Below are positions 11,388 to 23,400 of a stretch of DNA of 64,000 nucleotides, piece after piece. The notes under the pieces are model-generated. The model was not told the DNA's origin. It ran no database searches and saw nothing but the letters and a program-made list of their open reading frames with translations. The DNA lies in contig OW203726.1 of NCBI GenBank assembly GCA_934045075.1, positions 12,560,037-12,624,036 on the forward strand, read 5' to 3'. The position numbers were made by a program, and so were the translations under genes. Position 1 is the first letter of the stretch; each line of letters opens with the position of its first letter. This DNA is from Yponomeuta sedellus (lineage: Eukaryota; Arthropoda; Insecta; Lepidoptera; Yponomeutidae).

Positions 11388-11745
11388 TCGTTGCCTCGGT
11401 TGCCTGAGTGATCTTAAACGATCACGAAGGTTAAGCACCGAGCGTTAGTGCATGGATGGGTGACCGTCTATGACTAACGCTAGTGGCATTTTGCCGATTG
11501 GTTCCATGCTTCGCATGGCACATTCAGCTGTTGGTGCCGGCTGCGGTCGATAGATGGCAGTCGTTAAGTCAAGTCAGAGGCCTTAGGGCGGCTTAAAAAC
11601 TTCTGACACTAAGACCAGACACTAGTCTTGCAATCCTCCACGGATCCGGACCATATCCGGACTTGGCCCCCGTGGTGGAGTATGGCATACCTTCCTCAGG
11701 AAAAAGATCCGTACCCCTCAGTGGGGCCATAATGAGTTAATGATG
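11388..11745 (+). repeat. 5S rRNA-derived SINE, copy 2
   Basis: Plus-sense copy. The 5S-like head (GGTTAAGCACCGAGCG and GGATGGGTGACCGTC) is followed by the body GCTAGTGGCATTTTGCCGA ... CTGACACTAAGACCAG ... CTTGGCCCCCGTGGTGGAGT and a GATGA tail. Lies about 200 bases after the mariner. Confidence 0.75.
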
Positions 11746-12290
11746 AGTGCATTATTACGAGCTATCGGAGTGTAATTTACGGCGTGATATTATGTATATT
11801 ATCCGTTAAGCTAGAAACCTAATAACAATTCATAGCTAGAATATTTGCGGTTACTGTTATACTTTGGTGTCTTCACCTAGAATTGTTTAACGATGTTGCT
11901 CTCGAGGATGACCACTTTGTAATGAGCCATAAAACAAGTAACTTATTTGTTGTTCCACTGAAAGTATTTATCTTAATGTGAGATGAAGGAATCACCTCGA
12001 TAAAGTCGGCATTTTATGATTGATTAATAATTTATAGTAGTGAACATCTTTGTATTGCCAATTTGTATGCAATAGCTCTATTAGTTAAATTGTAGGAAGC
12101 AAATGGAATCATTTTAACAATCAAGATAGAATCATCACGTGATGATTCATGTACTTTATGTACCTACAAGTTCTACTAAATCGAGAACTCAAAAGTATAT
12201 ATGTAATTAAAAGGTGGAATAAAAAATCAATCACATTGTTAAGGCTGGATAACCCGTGCTACATCCGAGTAAGTTTATTGGATGAGTTAC
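11746..12290. other. intergenic, nothing recognised
   Basis: AT-rich unique-looking sequence without splice-linked frames. A small palindrome ATCATCACGTGATGAT at 12131-12146 is the only structure noted. Confidence 0.4.
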
Positions 12291-12294
12291 ACCA

Positions 12295-12455
12295 GGCGAG
12301 GGTGGTAGCGGAGCGGTTGAACGCCGGCCTCTCATTCGGGGAGGTAGTGGGTTCGAATCCCATGTACCAATGACTTTGTTTTCTAAGTTATGTGAAGTTA
12401 TTGCAGCCAAACACTCCCTAACCGTTAAGGAAACCATCGTGAGGAAACCCTAGTG
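12295..12455 (+). repeat. tRNA-derived SINE (family 2)
   Basis: A-box-like GGTAGCGGAGCGGTTGAACG, B box GGGTTCGAATCCC, then ATGACTTTGTTTTCTAAGTT and GGAAACCATCGTGAGGAAAC. The same downstream body is found at 3400-3545. No tRNA acceptor stem. Confidence 0.7.
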
Positions 12456-12513
12456 CTTGTGCGTAACTGCGTAACCCTAAGCCTTGCTACGTACAATGGC
12501 CCAACTATTAGAC

Positions 12514-12654
12514 TAACCCCTGGTTTCTGAGACACTAACAAGCCGTTAATCTACGGTTAACAGCGGCCAAGTAGCCGAAATGCATACAAAAAAAACATTT
12601 GACAGCTGTTAACAGTAGATTAACAGATTGTTATTGTACAAGAAACTGGGGCTA
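12514..12654. mobile_element. small MITE, CCCC(T/G)GGTTTCT termini
   Basis: Inverted ends TAACCCCTGGTTTCT and AGAAACTGGGGCTA, with internal palindromic GTTAATCTACGGTTAACAGC and GCTGTTAACAGTAGATTAAC. A second copy is at 46900-47042 and half a copy at 23995-24062. Non-coding, about 140 bases. Confidence 0.7.
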
Positions 12655-12659
12655 AGTGC

Positions 12660-13557
12660 GGAAATCTCGGGTCTAATAAGTTACTTCACTCCACATCAAC
12701 CAACTATCTATCGTAATTGTGTATATCTATATAGTATTTTCTAAGGTTAACACGAGCAGTAGTGTGTATATCTATTTATTTATCACATTTAGTGAGCTTA
12801 AGTAGGTATAATATATGAGGTTAATCATCATTCATGCCCATCTCTGACCTCAGCCATTGACATAGGCATTTCGGCGATACCCCGGGATATATCCGAGACC
12901 GCGACAAATTCCTATAAGCTACTTAATCGAGATATAAAATTTCGTGCAGTCACGAATCCAGTTTGAAGTCAATTTAATATGCACGGAACATCTGCTTCAA
13001 AGTTAATGTATAATGGACCTTAGATTTCTTCATAAATCAAAAAGTAAGATACCTACAAAATTTGTTCTTGCTTCGACTATGTTGGCCTTACTTTGTTTTT
13101 GGTATTAATATATCCTAGATGTTACATTTAGATTATTTGAGTCTAGAAAATTAGTTTCAGAAGAGACATCGTCCAAATTATTATTTAGTAGATCACAACA
13201 AGTCATTCCTCAAGTTGGAGCTTTCAGTTTCAATATTTTATGACATTACGTTTTAACATAAAGAAGAAAGTTTCATGACGTAAATTTATATTGGTAATGC
13301 AAGAAATTAAAAAATACGCGTAGTATTATGTACCTTATGTTTGTGAAAAATATTGGTCTGTACTTAAGAGTTATTTATCGATATACATTCAAGAGATAAT
13401 ATTGTTTCATAAAATAGTTCATAAAATAGTTCAAACGACAGCTCCCAATAACACATGTTGGGAACCACTTGCCATGAATAAGCAGATGTCGAACGACACA
13501 TAGATAATGAGAAAAACTGGACACACGTGAATTCATTATAAAATAGAAGAAAAAAGG
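12660..13557. other. upstream region of gene B
   Basis: No gene or repeat was confidently recognised. Near 13405-13440 AAAATAGTTCATAAAATAG is a short direct repeat. The region just upstream of the TATA box should hold gene B enhancers, but no factor site can be assigned by eye. Confidence 0.4.
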
Positions 13558-13565
13558 TATAAATA
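13558..13565 (+). promoter_or_regulatory. TATA box of gene B
   Basis: TATAAATA 66 bases before the gene B ATG. An initiator-like TTCAG lies about 32 bases downstream (13590-13594), the expected distance. Confidence 0.7.
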
Positions 13566-13623
13566 GGCTTCGATTTGAAAAATATCACATTCAGGCAGTT
13601 AAACCTGGTTGATAACGACCAAA

Positions 13624-16444
13624 ATGCGCGGCCTTTTGGTGAGCTGGCGCCTAAAATTAAATATGAAAATTTAAATTTTAATTGAATTAATATATGTCAT
13701 TTAGTTAAAAACAAAAAAAGCGTTGGCTTTTGCATCGAAGTAATGAGATGGTGTATGATGAAGTTCCGTGGTACCCTCACAGTTGAAAGCAATTAATGAG
13801 CTTCTATAACATTAGAATTGTGTCGTGACATAACTTTATGGTGATTTAATTGACAATTTTTGTTGCAGATCTTCTGCCTGTCTCTGACTGTTGCTTTGGC
13901 TGCTGACGTTGTCTTCAGGTAAACCTTTTTTTAAATTTGTTTATTTCAAGCCCTTGGCTAAAGCTCTAAAACCCTAAAAACTAGAAGTCTATAAAAACTA
14001 AAGATTAAACAATTAGTTAAACTTTAAAACGTAGGTTAAAACCTAGGTAGGTTTTAACTCTAACTTGATTTATTCCTATTGGTTGACTTCTGCAATACAA
14101 TGCCGAACGCCGCGTAAAAGTTACATCCTAACCAGACAAAATGTGTGCCCAATTCAATATGTTAGCACCTCATACTGAAGGAGATAGTGATAGTTTTGAT
14201 TTGTTACTAAAGGGGTATTATTTTCTAGAATTCTACTGAACAGTATTTCTCTTTCCAGCCCCTTTAACGCATTCAACAGCCGTCGCTACAACAATGTAAA
14301 CACCGTTTCCGCCACCGCCTCCGTCGGCAACTCTGCCGCAGGCCGCTACACCACCAGCGCAAGCCGCTACAACGCTGACAACTCTGGCCGCTACGTTGAC
14401 AATTCAGGCCGCTACGACCCTGGGAAGGACAACTCTGGGCGTTACGTACCTGACGGCTCTGGTAGCTACAAGTGAGTTGCATGTTGCTTCTTCCTCTTAG
14501 CGTGGCGATAGCAAGCAATCGTAGTGAGACGATTTGCCAATCAGCGTAAGGGACTCGCTGATTGTTGCCCAGGGTAGGCCAGACGTACGGCTCAGTGAGT
14601 ACGTCGTTTGGGGAGGCCCCTTTCATGCACCCCATGCTGATTATTGCAAAATAGGTTAACCCAGTACGGAAACATTTTTAAGTTCGAGGACCTAAATCGA
14701 TGGAGTCCAGCTCCAGCTAAATCGCTAGATTACTAAATGAACTATTCAATAGCTTTTAAGAACTGAATTAATTAAAGCAAATAAATGCATATACACACAA
14801 AAAGGCTCGCGCACGTCCGTGCAGTTTTAGGATTATGTATTTTTTACCGTAGTTTCTTCAACTATTATAAAACTAACGAGAATATTGGTAAGATAATCTG
14901 TTTAACGATGCTAATAATATTAAGAGTAATATGTATGGCAAAGAATGACAGAAATAAAGGTAAGTTCGATGACGATGTCGACTGGATGACGACGGGTGGA
15001 ATACGCACCGCAAAAAAGCGTTCTATAAAATTATCCCATAGGCTGTAGGTATTTTTTTTATTGTGGAGGTAGCTTATCTTGAGGTTGCAAATCAGTTATC
15101 GAAGTAGTTCACTACCAGTTAGACCTCCTAGCCAAGTGCCAAATAACTAAATTCACGGAAGCGGACAAAGGGAGGTGGGCAGCCACATCTCTAGTGTACT
15201 AGAGTAAACCTCTACCACAGCTCTACTGCGATTACCAACTCGCCTGCCCAGCGTGGTGATTACTGGCAACCTTAATGGTGACCACGTCTTTGAGGTGTAC
15301 TCTGAGGGAAACCTAAGGAAATAGACGACTTATTTGTCTGACTGACTGACTAAATAAATCGAATGACTAAATCGAAATACAACCCTTGCCCTGCAGCGGC
15401 GACCGTGGAGACCGCGGCGGCGCCGGTGGTTTTTACACGGGTACCGGGACAAGGGGTGACGCCGGCGGCTTCTACACCGGCTCGGGCTCCGCCGGCGGCC
15501 CCGGCGGTCCAGGCGGCCCTGGCAGCGGCTATGACGGCGCTGCTGACGACGCAGGCAAATACAAGCCTGACAACAGCGGCAACTTCAAGTAAGAATCGAA
15601 GAAAATATTAATGGGCCAACTTTACTGTAAAATGTGACGAACGTGGTAGTGCATCTATAATACCCTTGCTTCACTAATGACTCCGTTTTCTAGTCTTTTT
15701 ATGTAGGGTAGTAGCAAAGCAATTCCTCGCTATTAGTGGAGGAAAACATTTGAAGAAACCTGGGTCCAAATACCTGAGCGCTCCAAATTGATAAACCCCA
15801 ATCCGCTGCGGGTATTTACGAGTGTAACTGCAAAATATAAACTATAATTTGTAAAGTGAACACTCAAGATCCTTTTCAGTCCTGTATAGGTGGTGAAGAT
15901 AAAAAAGTTTTTTTTTCGTAGTGGCGACCGCGGTTCGGCTGGTGGCGCTTACGATGGCGACAAGGGAGACAAAGGCGCAGCCGGCGGCGTATACACTGGC
16001 AACGCCGGTGCCGGTGTCAACGTCGCCTCCGCCTCAGTCAGCTCCACTGGTTTCGGCAAGTCTGCCGCCTCCAGCACCGTCGGCGTAGGTTCCCGATCGG
16101 GCGTCGCCGATGTGGGCTCAAAATACGTCAGCTCGTCCGCTTCCGTCGGAACCGGTAACTACGGCAACTACGGTACCAACAACTACGGCGACTATCAATA
16201 CAAGCACGGCATCATCCGCCACAGCAAAGAAGAGGGCGAAGATGGCTACCACTACATTTACGAGACGGAAAACAAAATTCTCGCTGAGGAGTCCGGCAAG
16301 TTGGAGCCGATCAACAACGAAGAAAGCACGCTGAGGGCCCGCGGCTTCTTCGAGTTCGTCGCCCCTGACGGCATCACTTACAGAGTTGACTACGTTGCCG
16401 ACGAAAATGGCTTCCAGCCAACCGGAGTTCACATCCCAAAATAA
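13624..16444 (+). CDS. RR-1 cuticular protein with Gly-rich collagen-like region (gene B)
   Basis: Exons 13624-13638, 13869-13918, 14259-14471, 15397-15588 and 15922-16444 total 993 bases, 330 residues, all with GT-AG borders. Signal peptide [16 protein letters not shown], split after five codons by intron 1. Exon 3 encodes repeats of DNSGRY (four SGRY/SRY-type units). Exons 4 and 5 begin alike ([29 protein letters not shown]) and form a Gly-X-X-rich, collagen-like segment holding RGD tripeptides. The RR-1 chitin-binding domain occupies about residues 265-330: [47 protein letters not shown], ending VHIPK. Introns 2-4 are all phase 2. In overall plan it resembles larval cuticle protein LCP30 of Bombyx (from memory). 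Expected to be secreted by epidermis into procuticle. Confidence 0.93.
14490..14645 (-). repeat. dispersed repeat in gene B intron 3
   Basis: Shares GGGGTGCATGAAAGG, an ACGTACTCACTG-like region and TCGCTGATTG with 43310-43400 in gene E intron 2 (opposite sense). Unclassified interspersed repeat. Confidence 0.45.
15090..15325 (+). repeat. LINE 3' fragment in gene B intron 3
   Basis: Contains GGGAGGTGGGCAGC, CTGCGATTACCAACTCGCCT and GCCCAGCGTGGTGATTA. These motifs occur in the same order at 22265-22450 in gene D intron 3, and the last of them, reversed, at 55798-55835. A non-LTR retrotransposon 3' end is the likely source. Confidence 0.5.
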
Positions 16445-16473
16445 GCATAGTCATAGTTTAAGTAGCATATACA

Positions 16474-16479
16474 AATAAA
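16474..16479 (+). terminator. poly(A) signal of gene B
   Basis: AATAAA 30 bases after the gene B stop. Confidence 0.75.
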
Positions 16480-17955
16480 CTACAGTAGACCACCAAACGG
16501 ATAGTATCTGAATTTTCCTAGCTGATAAAGTATTAAAAACTCTTCATAATGAATGTTTTATTTAATTTTTTGTGGTGTCCAAGAATGGATCGTACAATAA
16601 CTTCAGTGGTATAGCAAGAATACATTTTTGACAATTTTTCATTACAGTAGCTAATAAACCGGGCTATCGTTATTTGACTTTACAGTTATTAGGTCAACCC
16701 ACATTTTTTTAAACCCCCAGCATACTAGCTAAGTTATTAATGAATTGTTTAAAATATAGAAAAAGTAATATTTTATCGCCGTGAATTTAAAATAACAATC
16801 CCACCACAACGCTGTTATTTAAATAAATATGCGGTCATATCCCCGGTTACAGGAAATAGTTTTGGCATTTAAAACATCGACAGAAGTAAAATATTGTTTC
16901 TTTTTTTAGTAAAGTGGGCGTCTTCAAACAAAATAATCTTAACTTGAAATTAAAATCGGACTCCATGTGGTGGCGAGAAGTATCGATACCATTGATATTG
17001 ATAAGTTTAATATTGATATGAAATGAAAACGTTTTATTCGCAGAAACTGCGGCTTAATGAACGTTACAATTCAAACTAGGTGTTCATTTCAAAATCTGGA
17101 TCATTTTGGAGATAAAATGGACAAAAAAAACTCCAAACTTATCTTTTCAAAGTCCTTAATTAACATAGTTTACATAAGTTTACAAAGCATTGTACTGGCT
17201 TTAATTTCAGACCTCATTGTCGTCTAAATAATCTTTTACGTTATAGTAGCCCTTTTGGCACAAAGTGTGCTTAACATATTTTTTGAACCGAGTTTCAGGC
17301 AGGCTTAATATATCTTCAGGGATTTTATTATAGAAGATAATTATAATAAAATCCAATTTTAAGATAGTTGTAACAAATGTACACCAACAACAACAGCATA
17401 AAAAACTTTGGCTTCGTAAACCCCTTTGAAAAACAACTTATTTTTCACATCTCAAATTGAGTCAACAACCTTATTCTAAGAACTCATTTCATCGGAATGT
17501 GCATTCGATGAGTTTACGGCGTATTATTTTCGCTTTATGCAAAAGGTCTTGGAAACTGGACTCGAGATGCAATCCATATAAGAATTACGTTGTCCCTTAG
17601 TCGGTCGTCTGAGGACGATCTGTACTTGACGTTAACTTTTAATTTAAAACAAAATTGCTCTTCATCACCTGAGAATTGGAGTGTTTCATCCTTAAATATT
17701 TTACATAAATCTGTACGGTTGTGAACCCCAGTGAGAGAATACGAGATAAGGTTACAAACCACTTATGTAAATTAATCCTTGACCTCGGCTCAGTCGATAA
17801 ATATTTTGGTAAGTAATATAATACATCACTGCAAAAATAATCAAAGCATAACCGTAACATAACTATTAATGTATAATTTAATACTAATATTTCAGTGCAC
17901 CACATATTTCTCAGAAGCGCAACTTAGTGCGAATTCGTTATATCTTCCATCTACA
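16480..17955. other. intergenic B-C
   Basis: Holds the 17018-17120 repeat (GAAACTGCGGCTTAATGAAC, matching 3546-3665). The rest is unassigned. An initiator-like TTCAGTGCAC at 17891-17900, 56 bases before the gene C ATG, may be its transcription start, but the TATA candidate (TATAATTTA, about 17872) is closer than usual. Confidence 0.45.
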
Positions 17956-19863
17956 ATGAAGTCACAGCTTTTGGTAAGTTGATACCTACCAAACTTATAT
18001 TAAAAAAAAACGCATGAAACTAAGGAATCGTATTTAGCGTTAATTGTTCAATGCAAATTTCAGTATTTAATTCTAATCCTGATTAACCTTATTGAATGCA
18101 CACCATTTGACGACGGGCGTTACTATCCTGACAAGTACAGCCACAACGCCGGGAAATACAACCGACCGACGAATGAGGGAAAGTATGTCCATTCGGATGA
18201 AGGTCGGTACACATACATCTACAGACAAGGGCTTTATCCTACCGATGATAGAGATTACAGATACATACACGTGGTGGGTCCAAACGGAGGAGGAGATGGG
18301 CCGAGCGGTCGTAACGGTGGATTTGGGTCAAACGGTGGATATGGTGGAAAAGGCGGCTTTGGAACGGGCGGTGGCTATGGCCCAGATGGAGGCTTTGGCC
18401 CCGGCGGGCCGAACGGTCTAAATGGACCTAATGGGCCAGGGGGGCCAAACGGACCTGCTCCCAGGTGGTACGAATACATAGGTCACAGAATATATGCCGA
18501 TAAGTACCCATACTTGTATGAAGTCATCGAAGCTTTGATAGACAAATTTGTATCGAAGAACTACTTGCTCGATGGTGACGAAACTGAAAACTTTTACAAG
18601 AAAGTGAAAACGAGCAATGGTACAGTTCAGTGCCAATATACTGAACCCACGCAGGCTTTGGACGCGATAAGCTTCGCCCCACTCAACGAGTAAGTACATC
18701 TATACTGATATTGCAACATTTGAAGATATGCATTTTCTATATGAAAAGTTTTTCGTGTGGTTATGTTTTTAATGTCAATTCAGCATTCGCAATAAGGTAT
18801 TTGCAGGCTAAGGTATTTACAATATGGTGCTTGTAGCTTGACTCAAAAAAAATATATTATTTAAGGACTAAATAAGATAAGCAGCATATAGGTATACGTC
18901 TCACTGCAGGGTACAGAGTACAGGGTCTCAGAGAGAGAGTAAAGGCTTAATCACCACTCATTCCCACCGCGGATTGACAATTTCAATTACCACACCAACC
19001 ACAGTACTCTGGTTTCCTCACGATGTATTCCTTCACAAATAGCGAGTGGTATACTACGTTGAATTAACAAATGTACGTAACTAAGAAAACATATTAGTAG
19101 CAATGTCGGGATTCGAACCCACGATCTCTCGAATGTGAGGCCGTCATTCTACCGCATCTTTTTAAGGACTGCTCATAAATAATACCACTTAACATCTGAA
19201 TTGACTCCATTGCATGTCTAAACGCAATAGCCAATGTTTTTTCAATGCGAAGTAATAGTGATACTACATCAAAGAATTTCAAACTTTGTAAAGAATCGTT
19301 TCTCTGATGTACTCCCTTAATTAATGCAAATAAGGTGAGAGGCTCTGCCGCAGATATGAAGCCATTCATACATTCTTTGAAGCTATTATTACTATTACCT
19401 CTCTTATCTGTAAAATTACACGATAATAGGCCTCATTTGATAGCATAGCTACATTATGTGTAACACTCTACTTATGACTCTGGCACTGTGGTAACTAGCC
19501 GGCAAAACATGGCAGGCGTTTAGATATAGCCCTTTCTTTGTATAGCGTTCTCTTCGGTAAGCGTAGATAAAAACCTGCTATATTGTAACTATGAACGTTA
19601 GCAGTCGAAATATTACATACGGAGGTTATAATTATTCACAGGATTCGAAGCGCACTTGTAGAAAAAAATAACTGCTTTTTATTTTCAGCACGCTGTCACA
19701 ACTTCCTCTGAATAATGATGACAATATTGGGAAATACTACAATTTTAAGGGCATGAAAAGTCTAATCACATTTTCCGATGCGACGCATACGAAGAAAACA
19801 GTAAAACTAGAATATGATCTGACCGTCAGAATTGTAAACGAAATAACTGAAACCATTGCGTAG
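17956..19863 (+). CDS. secreted DGRY/GKY-repeat, Gly-rich protein without RR domain (gene C)
   Basis: Exons 17956-17973, 18064-18689 and 19689-19863 give 819 bases, 272 residues. Signal peptide MKSQLLYLILILINLIEC, split after six codons as in its neighbours. The mature N-terminus has DDGRYYPDKY, AGKYNRP, EGKYVHS and DEGRYTYIYRQG repeats of the type also found in B and D. A Gly/Asn/Pro-rich stretch follows (about residues 76-138, GGFGSNGGYGGKGGFG). The C-terminal region of about 130 residues starts PRWYEYIGHRIYADKYPYLY and contains one Cys (TVQCQYTEP) but no RR-1 signature (no YETDNGI, no DENGF.PTG). I do not recognise this C-terminal domain. Position inside an RR-1 cluster, gene structure and repeats point to an extracellular cuticle-associated protein; chitin binding cannot be inferred. 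Confidence 0.82.
18900..19160 (-). repeat. tRNA-derived SINE in gene C intron 2
   Basis: Reverse copy of SINE family 2: B box read in reverse (GGGATTCGAACCCACGA), A-box side GAGGCCGTCATTCTACCGC, and body with TTTCCTCACGATGTATTCCT and AGCGAGTGGTAT. A TCAGAGAGAGAGTAAAGGCT tail is at the far end. Confidence 0.65.
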
Positions 19864-19954
19864 ATGTCACACTGATTAAAAGATATTTTATAACAAAATT
19901 ACATACCTTATATATTGTGTTAAACGTAGTTTTAAATTGTAAACTAAATTTGAG

Positions 19955-19960
19955 AATAAA
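19955..19960 (+). terminator. poly(A) signal of gene C
   Basis: AATAAA 92 bases after the gene C stop. Confidence 0.7.
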
Positions 19961-20346
19961 GTGTCAAATTATTTGCAGATTATTGATGTTATCGCAAAGT
20001 TGCTATATTTGTCAGGTATCAGCATGAGACTGATTTGTGTTTTGATAGCTCCACTTGTAGGCTATCAACTGCTAAATCACCTCGAATTTGAATAAACCAA
20101 GTAATGGTGACTATTAGAACCAGATCAAGGAAACAATGTTTCTTAAGTTGACGGAAGGATCCCATTTGGAAGACCGGTCTACTGATCTAATTTTCGGCAT
20201 GGGCGTAGAGCCGCTGCAATATATCACTCAGCAAAACCAAATAAAACAACCTCAATGCCATTCAAACAAATAAAATTTACATTTTCTGCAAATTAGATCG
20301 ATGAGTTCTTGCAATAAATACCCCATTTTCGATTTTGTCATAGTCG

Positions 20347-20354
20347 TATAAAAG
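20347..20354 (+). promoter_or_regulatory. TATA box of gene D
   Basis: TATAAAAG 68 bases before the gene D ATG. An initiator-like ATCATTC lies about 31 bases further on (20378-20384). Spacing to the ATG is nearly identical to gene B. Confidence 0.75.
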
Positions 20355-20414
20355 GAAACTGTCGGTTACCCGGAGTATCATTCGATTTTTTAGTTCATCC
20401 AAGACATACAAACA

Positions 20415-23400
20415 ATGAGAGCGTTTTTGGTAAGTGAAAATATGACTCAACCAAACAGTACACCTTTGAATATAGCTCAAAACAAAACGTATCTACTAAC
20501 TCTGTAAAAAATTATACATACATACATCCAATAAAATTTAAATCAACTTATCCACAACAAACAACGATTCTCTTTACTTACACATCCAGTTTTCAGTGTA
20601 TATGACTTGAGTGAAATTACTCTCACATTGATCTGCAGCTTATAGCCGTGGCATTAGCTGCCGTGGTGTTTGGCTCAGCGCAAGATGACGGGCAGTACCG
20701 GCCCGAATTGTACGGAGGAGACGACGGCAGGTACCGTGGCCTCGGCGAGGGACGATACATCCAACAGAAGTATGTGCAGCCCTACTACCCCTACAGGTAA
20801 AATCTACTTACACTATCTGAACCTTTTTGTTAAGTATTGGCATGCGTAAAGAGGCTTGGATTTTTAATCAGATAATTTTGCCCTGCATGGAGTAGTTATT
20901 GTACGTAAGCAGTAGGCAAAATAATTAATAAAAATGTTCTAAGAATAATGCTTCTATGTAACATAACATTACTAGGGAGTGAAATTGATCAGTGGGTCTA
21001 TGATAATACAGAAGTTTCACTGACAATTAAGCGGTTTTTATGACTCCACGTAGTATTCAATAAGAGCAGTGTGCTGTCTTTGAGGTGGCTCTAATACAGT
21101 CGAACAATAGTGATAGTTGGTATAGTTACTATTTTTGATCATATTGTAACAGTTATTAGGATAACTTATATAGTAACTCCTGAACCCCATGTATTGTAAA
21201 TACTATTTAATTAGATGTTTTTTATCTAAATAGGTTTCTAACATATTGGGCTATTTCTATCTAAATACGCTAACATCTTTTTATCAAAACACCTTAGAAA
21301 AGTATCTAGATTGAAAGACGTTTTAATGCGTATAGCGTAGGTACCTGTGATGTATCCAAAACCGTACGTGCCCAACTAATGAATATCGATAAAGCGAAAG
21401 AGGTTAGTTAGGATCGTGGCAAGTGGCAAAGTGGTCTCTACCTCCGGGACACATGCGTATGTAGTAGATAGATAGTTAGAATCAATTATTTGCATTTTCA
21501 CACATGCAGTAAGACCACCATTAACAGTAAGACCAGCAGACTTACAGTAGCAAAAGCAAATAACACATAGAAAACACAATGAACAGTTTAAAAAAAAAGA
21601 AAAAACATTAATAATTTATACACACAGCAAAGCATTATCCAGTCTGTTAGCTTTTAGAATATACCTCGGTCTCTAGAGTAAGCTCTGGTTTCAGCATACG
21701 AGTGTAATACTACTTCCTGGTCTGTATAAAACTTTTCTTCTTTATTTTGAAAAGTTATGTAAAGTTATAAATAACAATACGAAATAAACCTTACCTTATT
21801 GCATATATCCGATTTTATCCGATCCGAAGTATATTCTCAAAGCTAACAGACTGTAAGTACTGTGGGTATGGCAAACGCAAAAGGGCTCTGACTCAGCATA
21901 AGGGGAGTAGTAGTAATTTAAGTGTTTTTTTCTCCACTACAGCAACATCTACAACAACAACTACTACAACAGGCGGTTTGGGTCTCTGTACCCAGCGTAC
22001 CAGAGCGTCTTCCAACCTGCCGCGTACCAGCCGGGGTACTACAGCACCTTCCCGGCCTACCAGCCTTTCGCGACACCTAATTACGCAATTGATCGAAACA
22101 GGTACTTTTCATTAACCGACTTCAAAAAGAGGTTATTTTTATGTTGACATCAACCCATTTGTGGTTTAAAATGATGTGCTAATTAATCTGCAACCAACTT
22201 ATTTATTTTCTTTTTTATGTAGCCTATAAACCTATAAAAAAAAATTGCCTATAAAAAAAAACTAGCTGTGTGGTGTTGGCCTAGAGAATAGCACAAACCC
22301 AAATTCTTCCCGCGGGTGTCGTAAAAGGCGACTAAAGAATACTAACCGGGAGGTGGGCAGCAGCGCCCCCTGCAGTATAATTCCACCAAACTGCGATCCC
22401 CAAACCGCATGCCCAGCGTGGAGATTATGGGCATTACCCCCAATGATAATAATATAGCCTAAAGAAGAAGAAGCTTATAAACGTCCCATTGCAGGACTCA
22501 AACCTCTCTTAGAGAGAGTATGGGCTTAATTACCACGCCTTCCCATCGCGGATTGGCACAAGCACTGAGGTGCTTGGACACCTCAAACACTTAGGATTCC
22601 TCGCGATGTTAGCGAGTGGTATTGCTACTATACAAATTTACTAAAATTAAAAAAATAAGGCATTGTTTCGCACTGCAAATCGGACCTGTCCCTCGCTTCC
22701 CAGTCCATTTTTCTACCCACCAGGCTACCGTTCCACAAATTATTTCAATTCTTTAGAGAGATACAAAGATTTTGAAAATAACTAGGTGTTTACGATTCAC
22801 ATCGCCAAAAGCTATCTGAAAGAAAATATTTATTATTATTATATTATTGTTAAGCTCGCCGACGTACTAATATTTATTTTTTATTGTGCAATAAAGAATT
22901 TATAAATCAAGTCAATTTAACCGAAAATCCTACCGCACAGGTAACCGCAATAGGCATTGAGTTGTCCCTACTTAAGGCGGTTTCCAATAAACAATCCTTT
23001 TGTATATACTAAAGAGTGGCAACAGTAACTTATCCATGGATCATCAATAACCGTTGTTTTAGGTAACTAACATTTTTTTTTTCAGTAGGCGCATTGTAAA
23101 CGAATGTATTAAGAAAAGACTATTTAACACTATTTAGCGTAGAGAATAATGCTAGTTTTCTGCGTTTCAGCATCGAACTCGAGCCCTTCGCCTCGACGCT
23201 TGCAGCGGCTCGCTTCCGTCCAGCATACCCATTCACGGTCCCAGTCACGACCCCAGTGTTTGCCTCCAGAGCTACCGAGCTTAAGCCAGAAGTCACAGTC
23301 ACTGAGAAACCGAAAGTCGAGACCCAAGTTCAGACTCTGAAGCCAGTCGTTGTAGCTAAAGCCGAAGCTCAGGCTTATAGTAAACCCATTGTCTACCAAA

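Noticed and set aside
16118..16432. 104-residue minus-strand frame
   Set aside because: Shadow of the GC-rich last exon of gene B; opposite-strand openness follows from codon bias.
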